Assembly: GCF_003201875.1 (NCBI RefSeq)
Contig: NZ_QJKD01000006.1
Coordinates: 186,001-250,000 of the forward strand
Direction: 5' to 3'
Length of the DNA: 64,000 nucleotides
From: Hungatella effluvii
GTDB taxonomy: Bacteria; Bacillota; Clostridia; Lachnospirales; Lachnospiraceae
Shown in pieces: positions 33,489 through 45,002 of this stretch. The position numbers were made by a program, and so were the translations under genes. Each line of letters opens with the position of its first letter. The stretch's first letter is position 1. A model generated the notes under the pieces. It made no database searches and had not been told where the DNA came from. It saw only the letters and a list, made by a program, of their open reading frames with translations.

Positions 33489-34238
33489 TCAAGTCTCCTG
33501 AACATAAACATATTCATTTTCCAAGGAATATTCTTCCCGGTAACGGTATCCTAATGCATGAAATTTCTTTAGCTCTTCGGCGGTCCTTACGCCGTTTGCG
33601 GCCATGAACCGCACCATCTCGCCCCTCGCCATCTTCGCGGCGGTCGCTCTCACACGGACCTTTCCCTCCTGCTCTGTGCCGAAGACACAGGTGATGAAGG
33701 TGTCGGAAGCTGTAAGCCAGGGTTCCACCGCGCGGCTGTACTCTTTCGATGCAAGATTGACAATCACACCATCCTCATCTGCCGTCAGCTCCTCATAGAT
33801 CCGGTTTCCCCAGAAACCATACAAATCTTTCTTTCCATCGACCGGAAGTCTGGCCTGCATCTCCAGCCTGTATGGAACAACACCGTCACATGCCTTTAAA
33901 ACGCCGTAAAATCCGCTGAGTATCCGTAAATGTTCCTTCACATAGTCCCACTGGGAACCGGTGAAAATATCGGGAGCCATGGACTGGTACTGGAGGCCGA
34001 CATAAGCCAGTATGGCCGGTGTCAGGCTCCTCTCTAAATCCATTGTCTGGTAACGCTCGTAGTTCTGCCTTGTGATCGCGTCATTGGCGCCGAACAGCTT
34101 CTTCAGCTGCTCCATGGAATACGCCTTTAAAATATCGTGAAGCCGTTTTGCATCCTCTAAAAAAACAGGCATGCCCGTCTCTTCCATGATGTCTGTCTGT
34201 ACCCGCATCTTCTTGGCCGGGGATATGATAATTTTCAT
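33489..34238 (-). CDS. yaaA: Peroxide stress protein YaaA
   Basis: YaaA (DUF328) proteins bind DNA and lower free iron during peroxide stress in Escherichia coli. The 249-residue product starts MKIIISPAKKM, the family signature, and has the conserved SGFYGVLKACDGVVPYRLEM segment. Length is typical. It sits between an AbgA-like hydrolase gene and the carboxypeptidase gene, close enough for one transcript. Confidence 0.93.
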   Translation of the reverse strand: MKIIISPAKKMRVQTDIMEETGMPVFLEDAKRLHDILKAYSMEQLKKLFGANDAITRQNYERYQTMDLERSLTPAILAYVGLQYQSMAPDIFTGSQWDYVKEHLRILSGFYGVLKACDGVVPYRLEMQARLPVDGKKDLYGFWGNRIYEELTADEDGVIVNLASKEYSRAVEPWLTASDTFITCVFGTEQEGKVRVRATAAKMARGEMVRFMAANGVRTAEELKKFHALGYRYREEYSLENEYVYVQET

Positions 34239-34270
34239 TCGTATTCTCCTTGTTGTATAGTCGTAACTAT

Positions 34271-35602
<1,332 letters not shown>

Positions 35603-35744
35603 CTATCTTCATCTCTCTTCTTTCGTATTTAGCAGTTCCCTAAAAGTTTAACATAGGAAACATGGAAAAGCAATTGAAGGAACTTCCAGTTCCGCGTATA
35701 ATAATCTTAAGTTTTTATAACGAAAAAATTAGGATACCGGAGGC

Positions 35745-35904
35745 GCTTGTCAATTACCCATGTCTAATGCCCGATGAAGTGGGGCAGACCCAGGCACGGG
35801 CTTGTAACTCAACTACACGTAGTACGACATGTGATTCATGTCTCCTACCTCAAACGTCGGCTACAATAGGCTGATTGACGGCAGCCCGCCTGCTTCGGTT
35901 CTGC
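35745..35904 (-). ncRNA. Candidate TnpB guide RNA (omega/reRNA) at the right end of the element
   Basis: The 160 bases after the tnpB stop codon contain several hairpins on the minus strand: GACATG/CATGTC, ACTAC/GTAGT, and a larger stem closed by GCCCG/CGGGC. They end near TAATTGAC, like the structured right ends of IS605-group elements. In that group the guide RNA overlaps the 3' end of tnpB and runs to the element border. The exact ends are inferred. Confidence 0.45.
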
Positions 35905-37013
35905 CTAACAGGCCTCTGCGAACAGAGTATTACATCCTTTACGGTAGATGTTTATGGCTCCGGTTCGGTCGTCATTACTTCGGTAACCGCATACCGTACA
36001 GCAAAATTCATGCCTCTTTCTGTTGCGGTTAGCCTTTGTCGTATTCCCACAGACTGGACAACTCTGGCTGGTATACTTCGGGTCTGCCGCAAGTACTTCT
36101 GACTGTGACAGCGCGGCTTTGTATTCCAGCATCTCACGGAACTGATAGAATGCCCAGGAGACCATTACATACCGGGATTTTAAACGGACGTGTTCCGTGG
36201 TTGTGCGTATCCCTGTTAAATCCTCTATAATAAAAAGCGTCCCTGCTCCATACTGTGAGATAAGTGCCTTCGTAACCGCGTGATTTACCGCGGTTACGTA
36301 ACGGGTTTCTTTCTCACGGAGCTTTTTCAGCTTACGCTTTGCTGATTTTGTTCCACATGCTTGCAGGCGCTTCCGCAGGGCAAGGGATTTTGCGCGCTTT
36401 TCCTTGACTGCGCGGCCGGAAAAGAACCGGGTGTTCCCTTCATCGTCAAAGGAAACAGCCAAATGGTTCACACCCAGATCAATTCCAACGATATGGTTTA
36501 AGATATTCCTGTTCTCAACTTCCAGGGTGACCGGAATATGCAGATAATATTTCCTGTTTTTCCGAATCAACCTGGCAGTGCCAAAGCGTCCGCCGGCACG
36601 CAGCCAGTGTTCCATCCCTTTCGGTTCAAAGGGGATATGTAACCTGCCGGAAAGGGTATTTAAGCTGACGTACTGATCCGATATGGAGTAATCCCGGTTC
36701 CAGACCAGATCATACTCGAAGTTTCGAAAAGATGCTTTCAAAAGGGGTGTCCATTGCTTTTCATGGATTTATATTTTGCAAGGACGGTCTTAAATACACT
36801 CTGTGTCATCTGAGAGCGGAGTCCAAACTGCTGCCTGACCGGGTAGTATAAGGCATGGTTTAATTCGAGATAGCGGATGCCTTCCTGTCCAAAAACGAAG
36901 GCGGAGACAAAGTTCAGCACATCCCGGATAACGGACAGTGTCTTATTCAAAATAATCATCTGTTCTGATGTAGGGTATAGTTTGACTTTAGCAGTAATAG
37001 TAATAGATTTCAT
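35905..37013 (-). pseudogene. tnpB: TnpB RNA-guided nuclease gene, split by a frameshift
   Basis: The N-terminal frame (36738-37013, starting MKSITITAKVKLYPTSEQ) ends at a TGA; the rest continues in the -1 frame from 36741 to 35905. The second part keeps the catalytic residues of TnpB: RuvC-I Asp in VGIDLGVNHLAV, Glu in FIIEDLTGIR, four zinc cysteines in CPVCG and CTVCG, and the last Asp in NDDRTGAINI. The two parts add up to a normal length of about 370 residues. The junction reads CACCCCTTTTGA, a C/T run that is prone to base loss. Reinitiation from TTG at 36741 would make a truncated protein. Confidence 0.85.
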
Positions 37014-37153
37014 AGATTTTATACCTCATAATAGATTATGGGCTGAGTATATTTTACCACAATCAGAAGTAAAGAGCAAACGAAAGTTCGAAAAATAAAA
37101 AACAAAAAGGAGAAGGAGCTTGCGAAAGAGTCAGGAGGGGCACAATTCCTCTC

Positions 37154-38086
37154 ATGTCTAAAGGCACGAGTCTCCATGTGCAGTTTATGAAAAAAATACT
37201 GGTTGTCGGTTCCACCTGCGTGGACATCATCCTGAAGCTGGATCATCTTCCCGTAACCGGAGAAGATCTCCATCCAAAAAGTCAGACTATGGCACTTGGG
37301 GGCTGTGCCTGCAACGTGGCGCACGTGCTGCTGTACTCCGGCTCACAATTCACCTTCATCTCTCCAGTAGGCGGCGGAATATACGGCAGCTTCGTCAAGG
37401 ATGCGCTGACTGCTCATGGTTTTCCCATCCCGGTTTATCTCCCCGAAAAAGAAAATGGCTGCTGTTACTGCCTCGTGGAGGCTTCCGGGGAGCGGACGTT
37501 TCTCTCTCTGCACGGGGTCGAATACACCTTTCAGAAAGAGTGGATGGAGCCTTACCGCATGGAAGATTACGCCATGGCCTATCTCTGCGGACTGGAGGTG
37601 GAAGAACCTACGGGGGAGGCGCTGGTGGAATATTTCGAGAAAGAGCCAGGCCCGCAGCTCTTTTTTGCGCCTGGCCCGCGTGGAATCAGACTTTCCGGAA
37701 ACCGGTTGAACCGAATCCTCGCACTCTCGCCCGTGCTCCATATCAATGAGCAGGAAGCGCTGGAACTGGGAGGCCGGGACAGTGTGGCAGACTCTGCGGC
37801 CGCCCTCTTTCAGATCACGGGAAGTCCGGTAATCGTAACCCTGGGTGAACGCGGCGCTTACTGCCGTGAAAGCGCAGAAGTTTCCTATTTGGTTCCGGGT
37901 ATCCCTTCACAGGTCGTGGACACGATCGGAGCAGGCGACGCCCATATCGGGGCGGTCCTTGCCAGCCTGCAGAAAGGAAAAAGCCTGTACGATTCCATCG
38001 CGGCAGCCAATCGGGTGGCGGCGGCCGTGGTGAGCCAGGAGGGGGCGATCCTTCCAGAGGATTCGTTTTTGTTTAGAGAAGGCTGA
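37154..38086 (+). CDS. PfkB family sugar kinase
   Basis: The protein of up to 310 residues is a ribokinase-like kinase. It shows the N-terminal GGCACNVAHVL substrate loop and the C-terminal signature with the catalytic Asp in DTIGAGDAHIGAV. The sugar is not predictable. The start is uncertain: ATG 37154 has AGGAGGGG 13 bases away, while ATG 37187 (MKKILVVGSTCVD) matches the usual family start but lacks a ribosome site. It lies just beyond the left side of the tnpB element and ends with a terminator. Confidence 0.9.
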   Translation: MSKGTSLHVQFMKKILVVGSTCVDIILKLDHLPVTGEDLHPKSQTMALGGCACNVAHVLLYSGSQFTFISPVGGGIYGSFVKDALTAHGFPIPVYLPEKENGCCYCLVEASGERTFLSLHGVEYTFQKEWMEPYRMEDYAMAYLCGLEVEEPTGEALVEYFEKEPGPQLFFAPGPRGIRLSGNRLNRILALSPVLHINEQEALELGGRDSVADSAAALFQITGSPVIVTLGERGAYCRESAEVSYLVPGIPSQVVDTIGAGDAHIGAVLASLQKGKSLYDSIAAANRVAAAVVSQEGAILPEDSFLFREG

Positions 38087-38123
38087 AAGAAAAGACCGAC
38101 TTTTCCATGACGCTAAAAAAAGA

Positions 38124-38171
38124 CATCAGAGCCGCGGTATCGTCATTCCCCGCAGTTCTGATGCCTTTTTA
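38124..38171. terminator. Terminator between the PfkB kinase and ilvA
   Basis: CATCAGA (38124-38130) pairs with TCTGATG (38157-38163), with an inner GCGG/CCGC pair and TTTTT after it on the plus strand. The minus side also carries a run of seven T, so it can end the convergent ftsY-ilvA transcript. Confidence 0.85.
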
Positions 38172-38208
38172 TAATCTTCTAATCTGCATAATTCTAATCC
38201 GTATAGGT

Positions 38209-39432
38209 TTAATCCGCGTAAGTTCCTTTGGACTTCACCAGCTTCGGACGGTATCCCGCCTCGGTGAGCGCGGCCATGATGGTGTTCTTGTGGTCGGTGC
38301 CGTAAGCCTCCAGTGTGATGCGCAGTTCCACAGCCGAGTTTCGGTTAATGCTGATGAACTGGTTGTGTTCCAGACGGATTACGTTGCCCTGCTCTTTGGC
38401 GAGAAGTGTGGAAACCTTGGCCAGCTCGCCTGGCTTATCCGGAAGCAGGACGGATACGGTGAAGACTCTGTCTCTCTGGATCAGGCCGTGCTGTACGATG
38501 GAGGCCATGGTGATGACATCCATGTTGCCGCCGCTTAAGATAGAGACGATCTTCTTGTTTTCCACCTTCATATGCTTTAAGGCCGCTACAGTCAGAAGGC
38601 CGGAGTTTTCCACGATCATCTTGTGATTCTCTACCATGTCGAGGAAAGAAACGATCAGTTCCGAATCTTCGATGGTGATGATGTCATCCACATTCTCCTG
38701 GATGTAGGGGAAAAGCAGATCGCCGGGGCACTGTACCGCCGTGCCGTCCGCGATGGTGTTGACACCGTTTAAGGAGACTACCTTGCCCTGGCGCAGGGAT
38801 TCCTGCATACAGTTGGCGCCCGCCGGTTCCACACCGATCACCCTGATCTTCGGATTGAGCATCTTCGCCAGTGTGGCAACGCCGGTACAGAGTCCGCCTC
38901 CGCCGATGGGAACGAGTATGTAATCCACGGTCGGGAGTTCCTTGATGATCTCCATGGCAATGGTTCCCTGGCCCGTAGCTACATCCAAATCGTTAAACGG
39001 ATGGATAAAGGTAAGGCCTTTTTCCTCTGCCAGCCGGTAGGCGTAACTGCAGGCTTCATCGAATACATCGCCTTCCAGAACGACTTCTGCTCCGTATCCC
39101 TTCGTCCGGTTTACCTTCATGAGAGGCGTTGTCGTCGGCATCACGATGGTCGCGGAGATTCCGGCCAGCTTCGCGGCGTAGGCCACACCCTGAGCGTGAT
39201 TGCCGGCGGAAGCGGTAATTAAGCCCTTCGCCTTCTCTTCCTCGCTCAAGGTGCTGATCTTATAGTAAGCGCCTCTTACCTTATAAGCGCCTGTATACTG
39301 CATGTTTTCCGGCTTGAACCAGACCCTGTTGCCGGTCTGGGAGGAAAAATACTCACTGTACACCAGCTTTGTCTCCTGCGTTACCTTGCTTACAACCTCT
39401 GTTGCCTCTTCAAATTTCTCCAATGTCAACAT
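38209..39432 (-). CDS. ilvA: Threonine ammonia-lyase (threonine dehydratase)
   Basis: The enzyme converts threonine to 2-oxobutanoate and ammonia, feeding isoleucine synthesis or fermentation. The 407-residue product has the PLP lysine in TGAYKVRGAYYK, the SAGNHAQGVA phosphate-side loop, the PIGGGGL glycine loop, and one C-terminal ACT domain (about residues 330-405). That length fits the single-ACT class, which is often catabolic. Its ribosome site lies inside the last codons of ftsY and the gap is 3 bases, so it is co-transcribed with ftsY. Confidence 0.92.
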   Translation of the reverse strand: MLTLEKFEEATEVVSKVTQETKLVYSEYFSSQTGNRVWFKPENMQYTGAYKVRGAYYKISTLSEEEKAKGLITASAGNHAQGVAYAAKLAGISATIVMPTTTPLMKVNRTKGYGAEVVLEGDVFDEACSYAYRLAEEKGLTFIHPFNDLDVATGQGTIAMEIIKELPTVDYILVPIGGGGLCTGVATLAKMLNPKIRVIGVEPAGANCMQESLRQGKVVSLNGVNTIADGTAVQCPGDLLFPYIQENVDDIITIEDSELIVSFLDMVENHKMIVENSGLLTVAALKHMKVENKKIVSILSGGNMDVITMASIVQHGLIQRDRVFTVSVLLPDKPGELAKVSTLLAKEQGNVIRLEHNQFISINRNSAVELRITLEAYGTDHKNTIMAALTEAGYRPKLVKSKGTYAD

Positions 39433-39435
39433 AAC

Positions 39436-40377
39436 TTACGCCTCTTCTTTCTCTTCCACATGGAATAATGCATTCACAAACTCCCCTGCGTTAAATTTCT
39501 GCAGATCGTCGATCTTCTCTCCAACCCCCACGTATTTGACTGGAATTCCCAGTTCCGACTGGATTGCCACGGCGATTCCGCCCTTGGCGGTTCCGTCCAG
39601 CTTCGTTAAGATGATTCCCGTGATATCCGCCACTTCCATAAACTGTCTGGCCTGTGAAAGCGCATTCTGCCCGGTCGTTCCGTCCAGCACCACCAGCGTT
39701 TCCCGGTATGCCTCCGGGAACTCCTTGTCGATGATCCGGTTAATCTTCTTAAGCTCTTCCATCAGATTTTTCTTATTGTGAAGCCGCCCCGCCGTATCGC
39801 AGATCAGAATATCCGCATGGCGTGATTTGGCTGCGGCCACGGCATCATAGACGACAGCGGCCGGATCGGAGCCTTCCTGCTGGGCGATGATGTCCACACC
39901 CGCCCGGTTGGCCCACTCCGTCAGCTGCTCAATCGCCGCCGCGCGGAAGGTGTCTGCCGCCGCGAGAATCACCTTTTTCCCGTCGTCCTTTAACTGGCCG
40001 GCCAGCTTGCCGACGGAGGTGGTCTTTCCCACTCCGTTGACACCGATGATCAGCAGAACGGACTGGCGGTTTTCGTATTCATACGCATTTTCCCCTAAAT
40101 CCATCTGATCCCGGATGCTTTCCATCAGAAGATCCTTGCATTCGGCCGGGTCCTTTATTCCCTGTTCCTTTACCTTTTTTCTCAAATCCTCCACAATCGA
40201 CATGGTGGTCTGAATTCCAAGATCTCCCATAATCAAAGTCTCTTCGATCTCCTCATAAAACTCATCATCGATGGCCGAAAAGCCGCTGAAAATGGAATCC
40301 ATCCCCGATATAATATTGTCCCTTGTCTTTTGCAGTCCTGCTACCAGTTTCCCAAAGAATCCCTTTTTCTCACTCAT
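39436..40377 (-). CDS. ftsY: Signal recognition particle receptor FtsY
   Basis: FtsY is the GTPase that docks SRP-bound ribosomes at the membrane. The 313-residue protein has the helical N domain and the G domain with [21 protein letters not shown] and [10 protein letters not shown]. It lacks the long acidic A domain of enterobacteria, as is normal in Firmicutes. It follows smc by 13 bases. Confidence 0.96.
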   Translation of the reverse strand: MSEKKGFFGKLVAGLQKTRDNIISGMDSIFSGFSAIDDEFYEEIEETLIMGDLGIQTTMSIVEDLRKKVKEQGIKDPAECKDLLMESIRDQMDLGENAYEYENRQSVLLIIGVNGVGKTTSVGKLAGQLKDDGKKVILAAADTFRAAAIEQLTEWANRAGVDIIAQQEGSDPAAVVYDAVAAAKSRHADILICDTAGRLHNKKNLMEELKKINRIIDKEFPEAYRETLVVLDGTTGQNALSQARQFMEVADITGIILTKLDGTAKGGIAVAIQSELGIPVKYVGVGEKIDDLQKFNAGEFVNALFHVEEKEEA

Positions 40378-40390
40378 AGACGGCCTCCTT

Positions 40391-43300
40391 TTACTTATCT
40401 AAATCTTCTTCTATCAGATTTACCGAAACAAGCGTTGAAACGCCTTTCTCCTGCATGGTAATACCGTATAAACGGTCTGCAGCCACCATCGTTCCGTGAC
40501 GGTGGGTGATAACGATAAACTGTGTATATTTCGTCAGTTTATGTAAATATTTTGCGTATCTGTCCACATTCGAGTCATCTAACGCCGCTTCGATCTCATC
40601 CAACAGGCAGAACGGAGACGGTTTTAAGTTCTGAATTGCAAACAGCAGCGCAATGGCTGTCAGGGCCTTCTCTCCACCGGAAAGCTGCATCATGTTCTGC
40701 AGTTTTTTGCCCGGCGGCTGGGAGATAATCTGAATGCCCGCTTCCAGGATATCCTCATCTTCCACCAGCTCCAGAGTGCCGCGGCCGCCGCCGAAGAGCT
40801 CCTTAAACACCTTGTCGAACTCGGTGCGAATCTCCCTGAATTTCTCCTCAAACTGCCTTCTCATGCCGGTGTCCAGCTCCTCGATGATCTTAAGCAGCGT
40901 CTCTTCCGCCGTGACCAGATCGTCGTGCTGGGTCTTCATGAACACATACCGCTCCGATACTTCCTTATAATCCTCGATGGCGTTGACATTGACATTGCCA
41001 AGCTTTTTGATCTCTTCTTTCAAGGAGGCGATATGCTTTCGGATCTCCGGCAGAGATTCCTCCTCCCCGCCCTTAAGCTCCAGTGCGGCGGAATAGGTCA
41101 GCTCGTACTCATCCCACATGTAGTTTGCTAAAGTTTCCAGGCGCTCCTCCAGCTTCTCCTTCTGACTCTGCAAACGGAATAAATCCTTATCCAGACGGCT
41201 CATTCGGTCGGAAAGTTCTTCTCGCTTCTGGAAAAGCTCCTTCTGCTGTCTCGACTTTTCCTCTCTCTCTGCCGTCTTCTCCGCGATCACGGCCTCAAGG
41301 CCGGCGGCACGTATAACGGTATTCTCAATCTGTGCCTTTAATCCGGCGATTTCCGCCTGTTTTTCTTCGATAACCAGGTTGGAGTCATCGGTGCCCCCGG
41401 AGAGACCGGAAAGCTCTTCCTCCAGGCGGCGGACGTCTTCCCTGACCCGCCGGATATTCTCCAGTTCGAAGTCATCCTTCTGCTTGAGTCCGGACGCCTC
41501 CAGCTGGACGGTGGAGAGCGCTTTGGAAGCGTCCTCCCGTTCTGCCTTGGCCGCGTCAAGACGCTCGTGGCAGGAATCCAGACGGCTGTTGATATCCTGA
41601 TTCTGACTCTCCAGCCGGATGACCTCGCCAGCCAGCTCGTTCCGGCTCTTGCCGATCTCCCGGATCTGATCCTCCAGCTGGCTGTTCTCGCGTTCCAGAT
41701 CGCCATAGGATTCCCGGATCTCTTCCTTTTTATCCTCGGTCCTGGAAATGCTCATGCGAACCGTATTCTGGCGCAGATAGCTCTCCTGCTTCCTGGATTT
41801 CAAAGATTCCAGCTCTTCCCGGCTTTCGGCCAGGAGCGCTTCGTTCATCACCAGATCCTGTTCGATCCGGTCCACATCGGTCAGCGCCTTGGTACAGGCT
41901 CCTTCCAGCTCCTCAATCTCGCGCTTTCTGCCCAGCAGGTTGCTGGTGTTCTTAAACGCACCGCCGGTCATGGAACCGCCCGCGCTTAAAAGCTCGCCTT
42001 CCAGGGTAACGATCCGCAGAGAATACTGGAATTTCCTGGCCAGTGCAATGGCGTTGTCGATGGTATCCACCACCACGACCCGCCCCAGCAGATACCGGAT
42101 CAGCCCTTCATACTGGCCGTCTGTCTCCACCAGACTGTTGGCTAGTCCTAAGACACCGGGTTCCTTTAACGCCTTGTCCTGATTAAAGGTGTTTTTGTTG
42201 CCGATACTCGTAAGCGGTAAGAAGGTCGCCCTTCCGTACCGGTTTTTCTTCAGATATTCGATCAGCTGCTTTGCCGTCTGCTCGGAATCCGTCACAATGT
42301 TCTGGATGCTTCCGCCCAGCGCCGTCTCCACCGCGATCTCATACTTCTTCGGAACGGTGATTAAATCGGCTACAACGCCGTGGATGCCGTGAATGCGGTC
42401 TCTGACCTCCATGACGCGGCGGATGCTTCCGCCGTAGCCCTCATACCGTTCCGCTATATTCTTCAGTGATTCCAGCTTCGTATAGCTGGTGTGGTATTCC
42501 TGCTGCCTGTCGTTTAAATTCTTGTTCAGACGGCGGACCTCGTGTTCCAGCTCCTCCGTCCTCGTCTCAGCCGCCGCCTGGGCGTCTCCAAGACTGGCGA
42601 TCTCTGCCTCGATCTCTTCCAGCTGACGGTTTAATTCATCTAACTGGCCATCCTGCTCCGATTCGTCGCTTTTGTACTTTAAAAGCTTCTGACACACCTC
42701 GGAACGCCGGACATTTACCTGTTCCAGCATGGTTTCATACCGCTGCTGTCTGGCGTTAATGGATGCCTTCTCGTTTAAGGTGTCGATGATGCTGCCCTTG
42801 CCGGATTCAATCTCTTCTTCCAGCGCCCGGATCTCCTCATCCTTCTCCTTAAGCGCCTCTTCGGCCGCGGCCAGACGCTCTAAGGATTCCTTAACCTGGG
42901 CGGCAATGCCGCTTCGTTCTTCTTCATAGGCGGAGACCTTCGTCTTCTTATCCGCGATTTCCCCATGGATCGCTGTCATTCGCTTCCCAATGTGTTCCGC
43001 GTTCATCTTTTCCGTGTTGATCTGCTCATTCAGCACGCCTACACGGCCTTCGAGGGTGCCCTTTTCCATGTTGGTCTCGCCAAGAGCCGTTCTGGCCTCG
43101 CCTGCGGCTGCCTCCAGCCCGGATAAAAGGGCGTCCAGGGTCTCATATTCCACACGGATATGTTCAGAAGCCTGCCTCGTATCTTCCAAATCCTTCGATA
43201 CGATGGCTGCTTTTTCCTCCGTCTCCTTTAACTGGCTGCGCGTTCCGGCGGTTTCCAGCAGGAACTGGTTCACATCGTATTTCTTTAAGTCTTCCTTTAA

Positions 43301-43951
43301 ACGCAGATACTCCTTCGCAGCCTCGGACTGTTTTGCCAGAGGGCCGACCTGTTTCTCCAGCTCCGTTAGAATATCGGTTACACGGACCAGATTCTGTTTC
43401 TCATCCTCCAGCTTCTTCTGGGCGATGGCTTTTCTCCGCTTGAATTTTACGATTCCGGCCGCCTCGTCGAAGAGCTCCCGCCGTTCCTCCGGTTTACCGC
43501 TTAATATCTTGTCGATCTGGCCCTGTCCAATGATGGAGTAGCCTTCCTTGCCGATACCGGTATCGTAGAACAACTCGTTGATATCCTTCAGACGGCAGGT
43601 GCTGCCGTTGATCATATACTCGCTTTCACCGGAACGGTAGACACGTCTCGTGACCGTCACCTGATCGTAATCGATGGCCAGCTGGTGGTCGGAGTTGTCC
43701 AGGGTGATGGCTACGCTGGCAAAGCCCTGAGGCTTCCTTGTCTCCGTGCCGGAGAAGATGACGTCCTGCATGCTGGAGCTTCGAAGCTGTTTGACCTTCT
43801 GCTCTCCCAGCACCCAGCGAACCGCGTCGGCGACATTGCTCTTTCCGCTGCCGTTAGGTCCCACGATGCCGGTAATTCCGTTATGAAATTCGAACACGAT
43901 CTTATTGGCAAATGATTTAAAGCCCTGTATCTCAATGCTTTTTAAATACAT
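40391..43951 (-). CDS. smc: Chromosome segregation ATPase SMC
   Basis: SMC compacts and helps segregate the chromosome with ScpA and ScpB. The 1186-residue protein has Walker A GPNGSGKSN near residue 32, a long first coiled coil (about 170-500), the hinge (about 515-640), a second coiled coil, and the C-terminal LSGGEKALTAIALLF signature with Walker B CLLDEIEAALDD. Length and order are standard. It lies between rnc and ftsY. Confidence 0.97.
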   Translation of the reverse strand: MYLKSIEIQGFKSFANKIVFEFHNGITGIVGPNGSGKSNVADAVRWVLGEQKVKQLRSSSMQDVIFSGTETRKPQGFASVAITLDNSDHQLAIDYDQVTVTRRVYRSGESEYMINGSTCRLKDINELFYDTGIGKEGYSIIGQGQIDKILSGKPEERRELFDEAAGIVKFKRRKAIAQKKLEDEKQNLVRVTDILTELEKQVGPLAKQSEAAKEYLRLKEDLKKYDVNQFLLETAGTRSQLKETEEKAAIVSKDLEDTRQASEHIRVEYETLDALLSGLEAAAGEARTALGETNMEKGTLEGRVGVLNEQINTEKMNAEHIGKRMTAIHGEIADKKTKVSAYEEERSGIAAQVKESLERLAAAEEALKEKDEEIRALEEEIESGKGSIIDTLNEKASINARQQRYETMLEQVNVRRSEVCQKLLKYKSDESEQDGQLDELNRQLEEIEAEIASLGDAQAAAETRTEELEHEVRRLNKNLNDRQQEYHTSYTKLESLKNIAERYEGYGGSIRRVMEVRDRIHGIHGVVADLITVPKKYEIAVETALGGSIQNIVTDSEQTAKQLIEYLKKNRYGRATFLPLTSIGNKNTFNQDKALKEPGVLGLANSLVETDGQYEGLIRYLLGRVVVVDTIDNAIALARKFQYSLRIVTLEGELLSAGGSMTGGAFKNTSNLLGRKREIEELEGACTKALTDVDRIEQDLVMNEALLAESREELESLKSRKQESYLRQNTVRMSISRTEDKKEEIRESYGDLERENSQLEDQIREIGKSRNELAGEVIRLESQNQDINSRLDSCHERLDAAKAEREDASKALSTVQLEASGLKQKDDFELENIRRVREDVRRLEEELSGLSGGTDDSNLVIEEKQAEIAGLKAQIENTVIRAAGLEAVIAEKTAEREEKSRQQKELFQKREELSDRMSRLDKDLFRLQSQKEKLEERLETLANYMWDEYELTYSAALELKGGEEESLPEIRKHIASLKEEIKKLGNVNVNAIEDYKEVSERYVFMKTQHDDLVTAEETLLKIIEELDTGMRRQFEEKFREIRTEFDKVFKELFGGGRGTLELVEDEDILEAGIQIISQPPGKKLQNMMQLSGGEKALTAIALLFAIQNLKPSPFCLLDEIEAALDDSNVDRYAKYLHKLTKYTQFIVITHRHGTMVAADRLYGITMQEKGVSTLVSVNLIEEDLDK

Positions 43952-43970
43952 ACTTTATGTTGGCAGGCGT

Positions 43971-44675
43971 CTATGCCTGCCTTTCCTTTTCCATTTTCTT
44001 AAGCTTTAAAATTCCGTGATAGGCGGCTACTGCTTCCGCAGCCTTTTTCGTCCTTCCGGTCCCCCGCCCGATCTCTTCTTCTCCAATGAGAGCCCGTGAC
44101 TCAAAGATCTTATTGTGATCGGGTCCTTCTTCCCGCAGCAGTTCATAGGCAAGCGGTTTTTCCGTCTGACTCTGTACGATCTCCTGCAAGATAGTCTTGC
44201 TATCAAAAAAGAGCTGTTTATGCTCGATGTCGTTCATGATAAATCGAAGGATAAACTCTTTTGCATTAGCAAAACCACCGTCCAGATATATGGCGCCGAT
44301 AAGCGCTTCCATGGCGTCCGATACGACTGAAGCCCTTCCGCGTCCGCCGGTCGCCTCTTCTCCCTTTCCCAGCAGTAAGTAATTTCCTAATTCAATGTCC
44401 TCGGCGCAGTAGGCGAGCGTCGGTTCGCATACGATGCTGGCGCGGATCTTCGTCAAATCCCCTTCCGGCTTATCCGGATATTTGTGATATAAAAAATCGC
44501 TGGAAACGACCTCCAGCACGGAATCACCTAAAAATTCCAGCCGCTCATTGCATTCCAGCTTGTTTAAACGGTGTTCGTTGGCGTAGGAGCTGTGGGTCAT
44601 GGCCCTTGTCAGCAGCTGCCTGTCCGAAAAACGGTAGCCAATCCGCCCTTCCAGCTCATTCAGTTTTTTGTTCAT
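43971..44675 (-). CDS. rnc: Ribonuclease III
   Basis: RNase III cuts double-stranded RNA in rRNA maturation and RNA turnover. The 234-residue product has the signature NERLEFLGDSVLE, a second catalytic helix with SDAMEALIGAIYLDGG, and a C-terminal dsRNA-binding domain. ATG 44675 follows AGAGGA at five bases; the frame is open to 44750 but that would read through the upstream hairpin. It lies between acpP and smc. Confidence 0.96.
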   Translation of the reverse strand: MNKKLNELEGRIGYRFSDRQLLTRAMTHSSYANEHRLNKLECNERLEFLGDSVLEVVSSDFLYHKYPDKPEGDLTKIRASIVCEPTLAYCAEDIELGNYLLLGKGEEATGGRGRASVVSDAMEALIGAIYLDGGFANAKEFILRFIMNDIEHKQLFFDSKTILQEIVQSQTEKPLAYELLREEGPDHNKIFESRALIGEEEIGRGTGRTKKAAEAVAAYHGILKLKKMEKERQA

Positions 44676-44706
44676 TGCGGTCCTCTTTCCTTTACTATGA
44701 AAGAAG

Positions 44707-44746
44707 GTGTTGCGGACAGGCGGCATAATGCCGCCCTGCAACACCC
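44707..44746 (-). terminator. Strong stem-loop between acpP and rnc
   Basis: GGTGTTGC (44707-44714) pairs with GCAACACC (44739-44746), and inside it GGCGGCAT pairs with ATGCCGCC. On the minus strand a short TTCTTTC stretch follows. It probably lowers transcription into rnc-smc-ftsY, or protects the acyl carrier message. Confidence 0.75.
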
Positions 44747-44753
44747 ACATCTA

Positions 44754-44984
44754 TTAATTCAGCGCGTTCTTAATCTGTTCTACCGCATCACCGACTGTAG
44801 CGATCTTCTCCGCTACCTCGGACGGTATCTCGATATCGAATTCTTCTTCGATACCCATGATGATCTGGAATACATCCAGGGAATCTGCACCTAAGTCATC
44901 TACGAATGTAGAAGCCATGGTTACCTCCTCCGGTTCAACGTTAAGTACCTCTGCGACAATATTCTGTAACTTTTCAAATTCCAT
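44754..44984 (-). CDS. acpP: Acyl carrier protein
   Basis: ACP carries growing acyl chains in fatty acid synthesis. The 76-residue acidic protein has the phosphopantetheine site [18 protein letters not shown], with Ser in DSL (about residue 36). It lies 18 bases after plsX. Confidence 0.96.
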   Translation of the reverse strand: MEFEKLQNIVAEVLNVEPEEVTMASTFVDDLGADSLDVFQIIMGIEEEFDIEIPSEVAEKIATVGDAVEQIKNALN

Positions 44985-45002
44985 CTTTTCCCTTCCTCTC
45001 TC

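Larger units (their letters stand above)
35745..37060 (-). mobile_element. IS200/IS605-group element without tnpA (IS1341-like)
   Basis: A single tnpB-like gene in two frames lies between the AbgA-like hydrolase and the PfkB kinase, with structured non-coding DNA on its right side. There is no Y1 transposase gene, so it could only move if helped in trans. No flanking direct repeats are expected for this group, and I could not set the left border exactly. Confidence 0.6.

Noticed and set aside
36730..36750. Programmed -1 frameshift in tnpB
   Set aside because: The junction C-CCC-TTT-TGA does not fit the X-XXY-YYZ slippery rule because the second codon would re-pair poorly. A simple base change in the C/T run is more likely; kept only as an option to test.
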